Below, in pieces: positions 23,476-34,073 of a stretch of DNA of 64,000 nucleotides. The notes below the pieces were generated by a model. The model saw only the letters and a list, made by a program, of their open reading frames with translations. It had not been told where the DNA came from and did not search any database. A program made the translations under genes and the position numbers. How positions within the stretch are numbered: the stretch's first letter is position 1; each line of letters opens with the position of its first letter. Source of the DNA: Desarmillaria ectypa (lineage: Eukaryota; Basidiomycota; Agaricomycetes; Agaricales; Physalacriaceae); assembly GCA_030407005.1 (NCBI GenBank), contig JAUDYN010000009.1, positions 1,054,001-1,118,000 of the forward strand, given 5' to 3'.

Positions 23476-24948
23476 ATGGTAGTCACCACTTCTTTTGCTT
23501 CTTTTTTTATTTTAATTCCATCATTCCCTCCACGGTCTTTCCGTACTGCATGCAATCTACATCTCGCATTTTCTACACGACGTACATCAGCCATCTCAAG
23601 GAGGCACATTTTTGATCATTGCATGTATAGAAGGCAACTTTTGAGCCTATCCAGTTACTCGTCGTTTCTTTTGTTGTTTTTTTCTGTTGTTTTTTTTTTT
23701 TTTTGGTTCGCGCTTGTTTACACTTAGCAAATGATTGCCTGTATCCTTTACCATCCCCGCTTTCTACAAGTTTTAATTTACTTTCCTCCATTGCCGACAG
23801 AATGTGCTTTAATCTTAGCATCAGAATTTTTCCCTCTTCTAAATTCCTCTTCTTCTACTTTACTCTGAAACTGTGGGCCTCGACCTGTGTTGCATCGTCG
23901 ATCCCATCGGTACGTGGGCCTCCCGTTCTCTTCTGGCTTTGGAACTTGATGCATCCCTAGTTATTGTCTGTTTCGCTGACAGCATACGACCTAGTACTTA
24001 CTACTAATGGTAGCCACGATCGTCGATGATGATAAGTTAACATTTATGTATTATAGCACAAGTATGGACTCTTTTGGACAGCATGCTCTGGCCTCTGTCA
24101 TCATGTCATATTACGCGTTATTCCAAGTGTTCAATTTCTGCCCTCATGTCCTCCCATGAGGTAAGTCAATGCATTCCCTCCTGTCACAAACGAGCCTCTA
24201 TGGCCCCTACGAACACCGTCGAACTCTCAGTTGGCATTCTGGGCGTGCATAAGGCTCCAAACATCCGATCATCGATTTTCTTACATTGTTGGCATAATTT
24301 CTTACGTTGAATATCGTCGTCGTTCGTAGCGATTTGAGTTGATCTCCATGCAAGTAGTTGTGGGATGAGGGTGAGGCCGACGGGTGGTAAAAACGGAGGG
24401 ATTGTGCACATCGTAGGTTTTCTAAAAAAAGTTATTCAAGTCTTCACTGAAGGTGTTTCATGATCCCGTTGTCCAGAACGAGAACACGTCAAACCACGAG
24501 GCTTCCATAAAATTCGTTGTCGTTGCCGCCAGGGTCCTAAGATTTTCCCTGTCCTCCCGCTCACTCTCGCACCCTCCCTCACCTCGCCATCCATTCATCC
24601 TTCCATAGGCCAGTACCAACTCATCCCCAAATGAGCCATACGCACACCACTGTCATTGTCGTCATCCCCGGCATCGAAAATGGGGGCGAGCGTTTGGACG
24701 TGGTCGTAGTGGTGGTGACAAAGGTACAGGTAAGGGTCTCTTGGTTAAGCATGAGAAAGCGAAGGCCGTGGCTTTCACTGAGCATCGAAGCAAGTACCAA
24801 GTTGAGCCGATCATGGGAGAATAAACAAACGTCTGAACCGGCTCTCACGGCCCGATCGCCCCGCAGTTCTTCCTGTCCATGGTCTCATGGTACTTTCTTT
24901 TATAAATTGCGTGTTCGGCCAAGAGGTAAAAGGTCAACCTATCCTGCG
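23476..24948. other. Intergenic region, KAP95 to aldolase
   Basis: 1.47 kb between co-oriented genes. It starts with the KAP95 3' flank, which has a long T tract at 23687-23704, and ends with the aldolase promoter. ORF 24631-25044 (+) begins here but only shadows the aldolase first exon in another frame. No additional gene supported. Confidence 0.4.
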
Positions 24949-26209
24949 ATGCCTCTCAATATCCCCCTTCGCAAGAAAATATCGGCTGGCGAACCAGCGG
25001 CAGGCGCCTGGTTGACTCTTCCTAGGTCAGTTCTATTTCCCTAAGAATGTTAGCGTCACTCAGTGCCGACTACGTATCCAAAGCACGGCCATTGCACGCA
25101 CCATAGCCAGTACAAAGAATGTGTCCTGGGTCTTGATTGATGGAGGTATGCATCTCCCCATCGTCTGAAAATATGAACTCAAGGCTGTAATAACACAGAA
25201 CACGGGCTGATCAATGGTAAGAGTTGGTCATACTGGTGAAACAGTTCTTGATAACAGATTTCAGAGTGCCATTTCTACGATCTTGCAAATGTTATCGCAG
25301 CTAGCGGCGCGTCACCCTTAGTCCGCGTTCCAGCTGAAGAGGCTTGGTTGATCAAGGTGTGTGTTTGATGACTCAGTGCTGGTATTGATTTGATAAATCT
25401 GCCAGCGCGCGCTCGATTCCGGTGCTCATGGGTTAATGGTTCCCATGGCAAATAGTACTGTATGTGTCTCTTCAAAAGGAAAGGGATCCATGATTGAGTA
25501 CCTCTCAGGAAATAGTTCGCAAGGTGGTTCAAGCAACCAAGTATCCTCCTCATGGCATTCGTGGTATGTCTGGGTCATTTGATTCGACACTACTCCACGC
25601 TAATATTTGCTTTATGTGTAGGTTATGGTATTCGATTTTCTCTCTGTACTTAACAGAGAGAGATAGCTGAATCGCGTGCAAAGGACCCATGTTCACACAC
25701 GCAACCGGCCAACTAGGTGGATCCTACAAGGAAAGCGCAAATGAGGATCTTCTGGTTGCCGTCCAGATTGAGCATCCCAACGCTGTGAAGGAAATTGAGG
25801 ACATCGTCAAAGAGGATATCGACATCGCGTTTGTAGGTACGGCCACCATCCTTGGAGTATATTATTGAGAGGAGTGCAGATTGGTCCATTTGACTTAGCT
25901 GTGTCCATGGGCGTCGAATTTGGTGGCGTAGAGCATGAAGCTGCTATTTCCAAGATCCTTGATGCGTGCAAGAAGGCAGGGAAAGCTGCCGCTATCTTCT
26001 GTATGCCTCCTTTTTTCTAGTATGGACTTGAAAGACGATCTTCTTATATAGGTTTAAATGGAGAGCAGGCTGCGAAACGTTTCACACAAGGTTTTGACAT
26101 GGTCAGCGTCACGACTGATATAGATACACTAACAGACGGATTTGCTGCCGCATTACATTCCGCCACAGCAGAGAATGTCTCTTTCACGGCCGCCGCTGGA
26201 TCTGGATAG
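24949..26209 (+). CDS. HpcH/HpaI aldolase family protein
   Basis: Class II pyruvate-type aldolase, splitting 2-keto-3-deoxy sugar acids or 4-hydroxy-2-oxo acids. The ATG at 24949 (MPLNIPLRKKISAGEPAAGA) starts a gene with about eight introns. Signatures: VSWVLIDGEHGLIND, the family DxEHG motif; RVPAEEAWLIKRALDSGAHG with the substrate-binding Arg; then MVPMANSTEIVRKVVQATKY and PPHGIRG. Later come VQIEHPNAVKEIEDI, IAFVGPFDLAVSMGV with the metal-ligand Asp, and FDMVSVTTDIDTLTDGFAA. TAG at 26207-26209. About 280 residues, as expected. It converges on a ribokinase-family gene 174 bp downstream, suggesting, but not proving, a sugar-acid catabolic neighbourhood. Confidence 0.9.
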
Positions 26210-26382
26210 AGCTTATAGAGTAGGTACTTTGACTCAACTCAGTGTGCTAGGGACAAACGAGTCCGTGTATCTTAGCTGGAAATGATATTCACATATTTTA
26301 TTGATGGCTCCGTTCTGGATCCTGCCCACGAAGTGGTCTCACAGATTCTTGAACTGAGGACTTGCTTCGGACTTGAGGGACA

Positions 26383-27589
26383 TTAGACCAGAAGGCGGGC
26401 ATCAACATCACTTCCCGCTGGAATACTTTCCATTGCCCCCCGTTTCTCAACACACATGCCGGCAGCCTACAGCCACGGATTGTTAGACGAGAGAAACGAC
26501 GGGATGTTTAACTTTGATCTCACCTGAATGGATCGTCTCAATACGTCTATGAGCCTTTCTCTCGTCAAGAGTGTCTCGTCTTGTTCTATCTTCATTAATC
26601 CCGCAACCAAATAGCCTGTAAAACAGTCACCGGCACCCGTCGTGTCGCGTACCGTTCCTTCCAAACGGGCGGCAGGGAGGTACACCGGGTTTCCCTCAAA
26701 GGATGGCAGAAGAGCCAATACACCAGCAGCACCAAGAGTACAGACGATGTTGGTGGTGGGAATTCGCCCAGCCAGACGAAGGATGACGGGAAAGGCAGAT
26801 AAAGATGCGTAGCTTTCGTTAGATACAAGAGAAGTGGGGGAAGGAAGGAGGATGTCGACTAGATCAGAGGCTTCCCCTTCATTGACAATTAACCAGGTGA
26901 GCTTATCCCAAGGAAATTGTAGAAGCTGAGCCTCGGATGGCATAGGTGACGGGTTAAAGATGGTCGACAGCGGCTTTGGAAGAGAAGGGTCGTTGGCGGC
27001 GGCTATCTGGGCGAGGGTGTCTGAGAAAGGAATCTCGTTTTGAAGAAGAATATGGGTGGTCCTTGGATGTATGGATCGCGGAGGAATGCTAGAAAGATTG
27101 GCACCTTTGTAGAGAATAATGCTGTTCTCTCCTTTGCTCGTGAGCTGGATCACAGCCCTTCCAGTCGAGTCCTGGTTATACATCAGTCAGCTAGAACCAG
27201 AACAGTGGTATTTCTTACCTCTGCTACTAGCACACCACTCACGTCCACACCAGCCTTTTCTAGTTGAGATTTTACCCAAATGCCATCTCTGCCAACGGCC
27301 CCTACAAGATCGACTTGTCCCCCAGCTCGCACAACCGCGACAGCCTGGTTCGCACCTTTTCCCCCAGCTCTCTTTTCCAAATTGTCGGATGATATAGTTT
27401 CGCCTGGCCGTACAATATCTTTCACTGCCATAAGAGATCACTATCGATTCTTAATTGTTCGCGGGTAAGCCACACCATGGAAAATTTCGTCAATATCTGT
27501 AACAACACAGTTTGATAGCTGGTGAAGTTTGACATAATCGGAAACTTACTGATAGATCCACGAATGAGACAGCGCGCCGCGTCAAGCAT
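26383..27589 (-). CDS. RBK1: Ribokinase (PfkB family sugar kinase)
   Basis: Phosphorylates ribose or a related sugar with ATP. The first exon (ATG 27589, MLDAARCLIRGSI) and a small second exon (NIDEIFH) are joined to VKDIVRPGETISS, giving the conserved substrate-binding N-terminus. Then come RAGGKGANQAVAVVRAGG (the PfkB signature 1 GGKGAN) and DLVGAVGRDG. The C-terminal half has LIVNEGEASDL, VCTLGAAGVLAL and the signature 2 with the catalytic base Asp (DTTGAGDCFTGYLVAGL). The last exon (AAGMCVEKRGAMESIP) ends at TAA 26383-26385. All key residues are present. Exact sugar is inferred from the overall ribokinase pattern. Confidence 0.9.
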
Positions 27590-27844
27590 GGTATACAACT
27601 AAGATCAACATCCGGGAGATCGGGCCGGAGTCCTACATTTCGTCTCTTCGCCGCCACTACCAACACCTCAGTGGAAACCGTGAAATCCATGGCCTCAATA
27701 AGAAGACATCTCTTGTCGGGCACAACTTTATCTCGCTTGCTGAAAATATGCCGTTTAGCAACGAGTATACCCAAGTTTACAGGGTTCATCAATGAACGAG
27801 TTCTGTGAGATGTCCCACAATTTCGTTCCGACGTAACGGCACCA
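27590..27844. other. Ribokinase upstream region
   Basis: About 250 bp between the ribokinase ATG and the first recognisable part of the Crinkler-like relic. An open frame (27490-27792 -) only overlaps the ribokinase leader. The reading just before 27845 shows no likeness to the relic's paralogue, so the relic's 5' limit is here. Confidence 0.35.
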
Positions 27845-28082
27845 AAAACGACCCATCCCGAAAAAGTTACCGTATTCCTCTAGCAAGGCGTCTTCTCTGT
27901 GTTAATGGCCGATTTTATAGGCGTAGCAAAGCACATTCTTGACAATGCATGGTGTCTCGTAGACTCTAAACAGACTTCACAGGGTGTTCTGCTTTCTATC
28001 ACTGAGACACCATTTTCATCGTACGAGCAGCACATGCACAGAGAGACCACCTCGACTGGCAAATTATGCGACATGTGGGTTG
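27845..28082 (+). pseudogene. Crinkler-like P-loop NTPase relic, 5' half (middle domain)
   Basis: Translation matches the middle of the paralogue at 33039-33300 (-). THPEKVTVFL here corresponds to THPDKVTLFL there, MADFIGVAKHI to MADFKAAVHII, and NAWCLVD to NTAWCLVG. It is broken by an in-frame TAG at 27881-27883 where the paralogue has CAG. A one-base loss near 28010-28016 then forces a change of frame; after it the reading FIVRAAHAQRDHLDWQ matches FILHAALPKRKHLQWQ. The likeness ends abruptly at about 28078-28082, and the next residues of the family reappear at 31993, beyond the GH3 gene. The N-terminal part with the Walker A motif is absent. Confidence 0.75.
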
Positions 28083-31000
28083 TTTCCTGAGCTACGTGGA
28101 CATCGCTAAAATTTCTTTCTAGCACATGCTAGCAGACGTTGTAGCTATCATCAGAACTATGGATTTCGTGTTTGGAGAGGTTGACCGGTAGGAACAACGA
28201 TTCACCTGGCCGACATCACAAATGTACACGAGGTGCGGATGTAGAATAAATGTTATCACCTTTTTCTTTTCCTTGATTGGGATTTCCTTGAGGTTCATCG
28301 AAAAGCAGGCTTTACGTGTCGGACCCTCGGTTTTGGTATGGCGTCATCACTTGACCGCGTCTCATCCATTCATCCGGGGATTATCCCAGGAAATGTCATT
28401 CGTGAGCACAGATCTCACGTCGATTTGAAACACCCCACGATAGCCATGGCTTTCGACGTCGATGAAACACTCTCAAAACTTACCCTCAGTGACAAAATCA
28501 AGCTTCTGACAGGATGGGTAAGTCGCGATATTCAATTGTGTCGACTTCAATATTGATTTCTCGTAGGGACGGTGGCATACTGAAGCGATTCCACGTGCAA
28601 ACATTCCGTCGATGAGAATGAGCAATGGTAGGTGCTTTATGTTTGCATCTTGTATCGAGACCGACCGAAATTTCGATATTGTTCCTAAGGCCCCAATGGT
28701 GTTCGTGGTACTCAGTGTCGGTAATTGCTCTCTGTCGATTGATTAAATCTCATGGATCATCATCAGCCTTCAATGGCGTGCCATCGAGCTGCTTTCCCTC
28801 GTCCACTGGCCTCGGATCATCCTTCGATCTGGAGCTCGCATACAATATCGGCGAGGCCCTTGGAGACGAGTCTCGCGCTAAAAGTGAATTCCCTACACCA
28901 GAAGGATATGGCTTTGAAATGATATTACCCTACAGGCTGTCACATACTCCTTGGACCGACCGTCAATACCCAACGTTCACCGCTTGGTGGAAGGGGTTTC
29001 GAGTCATTTTCCGAAGATGGTGTCCTGAACGGGGAAATCGCTGCTGCATATATAAACGGTTTACAATCAAAATGCATTAGCGCTACAATCAAGCACTATG
29101 TCGCCAATGATCAAGAGCATGAGAAATTTTCTGTGAGCAGTACGTTGTTAGGCTGTTACTGAATCACTGGTCTCGCGCTGAATGATGCGATAGGTGAAGT
29201 GAGCGAGCGAGCTCTACGAGAAATCTATCTTAAGCCTTTCCAAATTGCGATTCGAAAGTCTGACCCGTGGGCCCTGATGTCATCGTACGCTCAATTTCGA
29301 CGCGTAAACATACCTTCCTCATCAAAATGCAGATATAATCGCATCAACGGCCTTCATGTTTCTGAAGACAAACGTCTACTGGATGACATACTGAGGAAGG
29401 TGTGCACAACTGTTCACGGCAGGTTATGATACATATTTACTTGTTACTCAGGAATGGGGATACAAGGGTATGGATTCAGAAATAGCCAATATTTTATTGA
29501 TGCTGAACTACGAATACATAGGATTGATTATGAGCGACTGGACCGGCGTTTATAGCACCGCTGAAAGCATCAAGGCAGGGGTCGATCTAGAGATGCCGTG
29601 AGCTTCCGCTTTACTGACCTACCCCTACTCGCTTAGCCCGGTGAATAGCGGTCCAAGCGTTGTTCGCGGTCCAGCCGTCCTTCGCGCGATTCAAGCAGGA
29701 AAACTTGTTACCAGCGATATTGATGATCGGGTCCGAAAGGTGGGTTTCCCTCTCTGTACAAGGCCGTCCCGTCAGCACTCATACCGATTTACAGGTCCTG
29801 GAACTCCTGGGCAAGGCTCACGATTCTGGTATCCCATTTAATGGCCCAGAAAAAAGCGTTGACACACCTGAACTACGCACGCTTCTGCGACGAGCCGCGG
29901 CCGATTCGGTGGTGCTCTTGAAGAACAAGGCTGGTCTCCTTCCTTTGAATGCTCCAACATCCATTGCGGTGATAGGCCCTAATGCAAAAAAGGCCATGAC
30001 TTCTGGAGGCGGCTCAGCGCGGCTGTTGTCTACCTATACTGTCAGTCCCCTTCAGGGTATCATCGAGGCAGCGAAAGCCGTAAACGCGCAGGTCAATTAT
30101 ACAGTTGGCGCCACATCCCATAAATTCCTTCCTTTGTTGGATGCTTCGATCAAACAACAGGATGGCACACCTGGGGCTCTCTTAGAATTCTGGAATGAAC
30201 TTCCCTCACCTGACTTCATATCACCGCAAGCCGACTTGAGTTCATCATTGAAGCAGCCCGTATGGGACACAAAAACTTCAGTTTCCAATTGTATCCTAAT
30301 CGATGGGGTGGTAAGGCTATCAGTTTCAATACTCACAAATGTCTAATGTGTACATTGCCTTTTCAGAATGCAGAGAAAGTCAGCACAAGCTGCTGGACTC
30401 GCGTAAGGATGTGAAAGTTTCTTCCTGCCGCAGCATCTCACCTCTTTTCTAGTACTCGACGACTTTTGTTCCGGACGAATCCGGCGACTGGGAATTTGGC
30501 ATGAACGTTTCTGGAATCGGAAATATGTTCATTGATAAGAAAATCGTGATCGATCAGAGCACCAAGACGGAGTATTCAGAGCCCTTTGGCGCAGGATCAA
30601 CAGAAGTTAGGGCCATTGTTAAAGGAATGAAAACTAGCCAGGAGTATGAGCTTGAAGTTCGTCTGAGCAATGTCGAGTTCATTGCCAGGGGACTTCCGTT
30701 CCCTTATTGGGGCGGCTTCCGGTTAGGTGGTATGCGTGTTGTCAGAAGACAAGAAGCTATTCAGGAAGCCGAGGCGTTAGCCAAGGCTTCAGATGGTCAG
30801 TCCGTTTCGCGTCAGGTTTCTAACATGATTCATCGGTATCTTTCTCTGGTTAGTTGCCATCCTTGTGATCGGCCTTAATCACGAGTGTGTAATTTTTCAG
30901 CTTCGGTTGCGTCGATAATGAATCAGTTTAAAGCTGGGAAAGCGGGGGTTTTGACCGAGAAGACATGAAGTATGTGCACGCTTTCGATTGTATCGTTATT

Positions 31001-31996
31001 CAATTTGATTTAAGATATCTGTCTAGATTGCCTGGATTGACGAACGATTTGGTGTCCAAGGTACTACAAGCCAATCTGAGAACTGTCGTGGTGAATCAGT
31101 CAGGGACGCCTGTAGAGATGCCTTGGATTAACGAAGCCGACACTGTGCTCCAGGTACGAATATCGTAGCCTCAGTTATGCGTGGTCATATTTTGATGTGT
31201 CGGTGCACAGGCCTTCTATGGAGGCAATGAGTTGGGCAACGGCTTAGCTGACGTGCTATTTGGAAAGGTCAACCCTTCAGCCAAATTATCGCTTACGTCC
31301 CCGTAAGCACACATTCAGATTGACTGTCAATTTGCTGACCAGAATTACCTCCTAGCAAACGTCTTGAGGATAATCCATCCTATCCCTCGTTTGGCAACAA
31401 GTGCCAGGAACATGGAAAAGTCTTGTACAACGAGGGTATCTTTGTTGGATACCGAGGATATGAGATCAAGAAGACCATGCCTCTTTTTCCGTTCGGCTTC
31501 GGCCTATCATACTCAAAGTTTGACTATTCTGATATGAGCTGTTCAGAAATATCTCCCGACGGGAAATTCAACGTACAATTCAAGATCACGAACTCCAGTA
31601 GCATTGACGGACGGGAGGTTGCGCAAATATACATCTCTGATACGGAAAGCTCTTTGCCTCGTCCAGCAAAGGAGCTCAAGGGGTTTGTCAAGGAGGTGTT
31701 GAAAGCAGGAGAAACAAAAGCTATAACCTTTTCCTTTGACAGAGATGCACTAGGATACTATGACGATCGCAAATCGAGTTGGATAGCTGAGAAAGGCGAG
31801 TTTATTGTGCTTGTGGGACCGTCGTCGGCAGATGTTAGGATGAAAGGAAGTATTGAATTGAAGAACACCTTGAGCTGGGTGGGACTGTAGTTGAAAATGT
31901 ACCCCAACAAAGCTGCTTTTAGTGCAGCGCACGTACTTGTAGCAAATACTCCTGCTAAATTAGTAGTATGTCTTGCAAGGTAAAACCAAGTCGTTG
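28083..31996 (+). other. Inserted segment carrying the GH3 gene
   Basis: About 3.9 kb lying between two halves of one Crinkler-like reading frame. The left half ends ...WQIMRHV and the right half resumes VGIYQYIMKSFSLSE, contiguous when compared with the inverted paralogue. GTTG occurs at both edges (28079-28082 and 31993-31996), a possible 4-bp target duplication or chance microhomology. No terminal inverted repeats or transposase are seen. The segment includes about 360 bp upstream and 100 bp downstream of the beta-glucosidase gene. The gene keeps its introns, so this is not a retrocopy. Confidence 0.55.
28446..31890 (+). CDS. Beta-glucosidase, GH3 family with PA14 domain
   Basis: Retaining exo-beta-glucosidase releasing glucose from cello-oligosaccharides or glucosides. 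The ATG at 28446 ([20 protein letters not shown]) has no signal peptide, so it is probably intracellular; an in-frame ATG also exists at 28338. Catalytic (alpha/beta)8 domain: [38 protein letters not shown], the KHYVAND loop, and the nucleophile Asp in [12 protein letters not shown] near 29535. Second domain: [27 protein letters not shown]14 domain is inserted at about 30480-30750 ([29 protein letters not shown]). It ends with [16 protein letters not shown] and a fibronectin-III-like domain, TAG at 31888-31890. About eleven introns. Intact, resembling yeast-type intracellular BGL1 enzymes. It lies inside a disrupted Crinkler-like gene. Confidence 0.92.
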
Positions 31997-32452
31997 GCAT
32001 CTACCAATATATCATGAAGTCGTTCTCATTGTCAGAGCTCATAGTTGGGTATGAGCATTTCGTTCTCTTTCTTCACTTACTACTAAGGCTATGTTAGACG
32101 AAACCGAACCCTGAACGTTGCCGAAAGCATTTCCAAATTTTCGTGAGAGAAATATTGTGAATTGTATACGCAGTCTGCGCGTACTGTACATCAGTCTGCG
32201 AACAAACCACTATGCGATAGAGGTCCGTCAGCTCCTCCGTTAAATGACTTTCGATCATATGAAAAGGTTTATTACACTTTTTTCCACGAAGAAATCTTAT
32301 ATCATTTATTTTATATCACACCCGAAGCTGGAGGTGGTCGGAGCTTCACTACCATGCAGATTGCTAGTAGAAAAATCTGCGAGCTTCTGATTACACAGTC
32401 GTTGAACCTGCGGTATTCATCTATATATGGAGCTAGCTTCTTATTCTTTTGA
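31993..32452 (+). pseudogene. Crinkler-like NTPase relic, 3' half
   Basis: Continues the relic that stops at 28082. IMKSFSLSELIVG matches VMKPFSLSELIIG of the inverted paralogue, with about 75% identical bases around the motif. The following intron is conserved in place: both donors read GG|GTATGAG, and both downstream exons start with GR. Then QSARTVHQSAN corresponds to PSARFAYQHAS, and LYHLFYITPEAGGGRS to LYHILTVTVEAGGQRS. A TGA at 32144-32146 interrupts it. The likeness fades at about 32430, close to where the paralogue also ends, so neither keeps a C-terminal effector/nuclease-like domain. Confidence 0.72.
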
Positions 32453-32490
32453 TCTTATGCAACCACGTTTATTCCATGTATATTCACCAA

Positions 32491-34073
32491 TTATATGGGT
32501 CTCTCCGGTAACAATACATTTTCACTAGCATATGAATTGAAAAAGTATCCTATTACCTCCGAAATACGGAACTCGGAGCCCTGAGCACCAACAGTCACGG
32601 AGCGTGCAGGCGAAGCTTGAAGCTGCTCGGCTATGAGTTGACTGAGATGACAACTAGGGACATCAAGTTTAGGGTCACTTCGCTGGCCCCCAGCTTCGAC
32701 TGTGACGGTAAGAATATGATATAAGGTTTGTTCACTAATAGAGTCAATGTTATAAGGGAAAGCCCCAACCAACTCTTTCAGATGATCAATGGTCAACTGA
32801 CCGAGAAGACTTCGCACAAATGTTCTGTATTTGTCGAGATTGCTCGCATGCTGATAGGCAAAGCGGGCCGAGGGTGTATACTGTCGATAGTATTCTCGTA
32901 GCGACTCTTCTGAGGGGGTTTTGCTGATGTCGAAACTTCGGCTTCACCTATGATAATTGTTCAGAAATGGAAAAAAAGGGGAATGGAATTCTCATACCCA
33001 ATTATGAGCTCTGATAGAGAGAACGGTTTCATGACATATTAGAATATACCTATAGCCTTGTTCTGCCATTGGAGGTGTTTTCTTTTCGGTAATGCTGCAT
33101 GTAAGATAAAAAACGGTGTGTTGAAGATTGCCTCTGGCACAGTTTTTAGACTCTCATTGCAGCCCACAAGACACCACGCAGTATTAGGAATGATATGTAC
33201 CGCGGCCTTGAAATCTGCCATTGATATGGAAAAGATACCGTGCTGGAGGAACAATGTGACTTTGTCAGGATGTGTAACCAAAATTGTTGGCTTGGATGCT
33301 TGCAGTCGCAAGAGAAGGACGTAAAAGAGGAAAATGGACTTTCCTAAATTTGAAAGTCGGTCAAATTCAACAAGTGGGTGATACTGCTTTGATTTACCAA
33401 TTCCAGGATGGCCTATGATGATGAAACCTTTGGCTTTCGGTGCTGACTCCTTGAACTCCTTGAACGGGTTGGGATACTTTGCTGCTGGGACTTCATCACC
33501 TGGGCAGTCAATATTCACGACTTGATCGCCAACGTCGGAGGATGTTCCAGCATCCTGCAGGTGCTGCTTCTTCTTCTCTCTATCATCCACCTCTGACCCT
33601 TCCTCACGAAAGTGTTTTGCGCTGGTAGCCAGTGAGTTTAGCGATGCCCTATCGGTGTGTTCCTCTTCACCAAGATCTTCTTCCGGCTCATCTTCATCGC
33701 CTACAGTTATATTCACATTACCTGTCCTTATGACCTGAATTATGTCAGAGAGAGCCTTTGTGTACTCCTTGCGGATGAAGGGACGAGCCCTCAACCGCTG
33801 AAAGATACAACGTTGGATAGTTGGAGAGGGAAGGAAAGCCCAAGTCATTTTTGGGACTTTTACATTGATAGGATTGTCTTCGTCTCGCAGAACCTTTTCC
33901 TCGACAAACAGGGATTGCTTGCAGCCCCAAGTATGCGCGTAGAGGCCATGGTAAGCAAGATCCGTGTGCAATATTGAAGCAAGCCTGTCAACTTGTTCCT
34001 TACTGTAAGGCGGGTTCATTTTACGATCAACGAGGATGCCTAGTACGGCAAGGCGGTGCTCTGGAGACGGCAT
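32491..34073 (-). pseudogene. Crinkler-like P-loop NTPase, one nonsense codon, C-terminally truncated
   Basis: Resembles the fungal Crinkler (CRN)-type proteins, which have a P-loop NTPase module usually followed by a nuclease-like effector domain. The ATG at 34073 starts MPSPEHRLAVLGILVDRKMN. An acidic and Lys-rich linker follows, then the Walker A motif GHPGIGKSIFLFYVLLLRL, formed after removing an intron (GTAAATC...TTTAG, about 33339-33397). Then THPDKVTLFL and NTAWCLVG. The frame meets TAA at 33039-33041, exactly where the split relic has CAA, and reads on in the same frame as YVMKPFSLSELIIG. After one more intron it continues ...SARFAYQHASNLDKYRTF and LYHILTVTVEAGGQ to a stop at 32491. 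Read-through or an unseen splice cannot be excluded. No REase-like C-terminus remains. Confidence 0.7.

Noticed and set aside
23687..23704. Long T tract
   Set aside because: A simple homopolymer in the 3' flank of KAP95, common in fungal terminator regions; no further structure.
33058..33324. Plus-strand ORF opposite the Crinkler-like gene, similar to the minus-strand ORF at 27880-28125
   Set aside because: Both are antisense shadows. The similarity is caused by the real paralogous coding strands.
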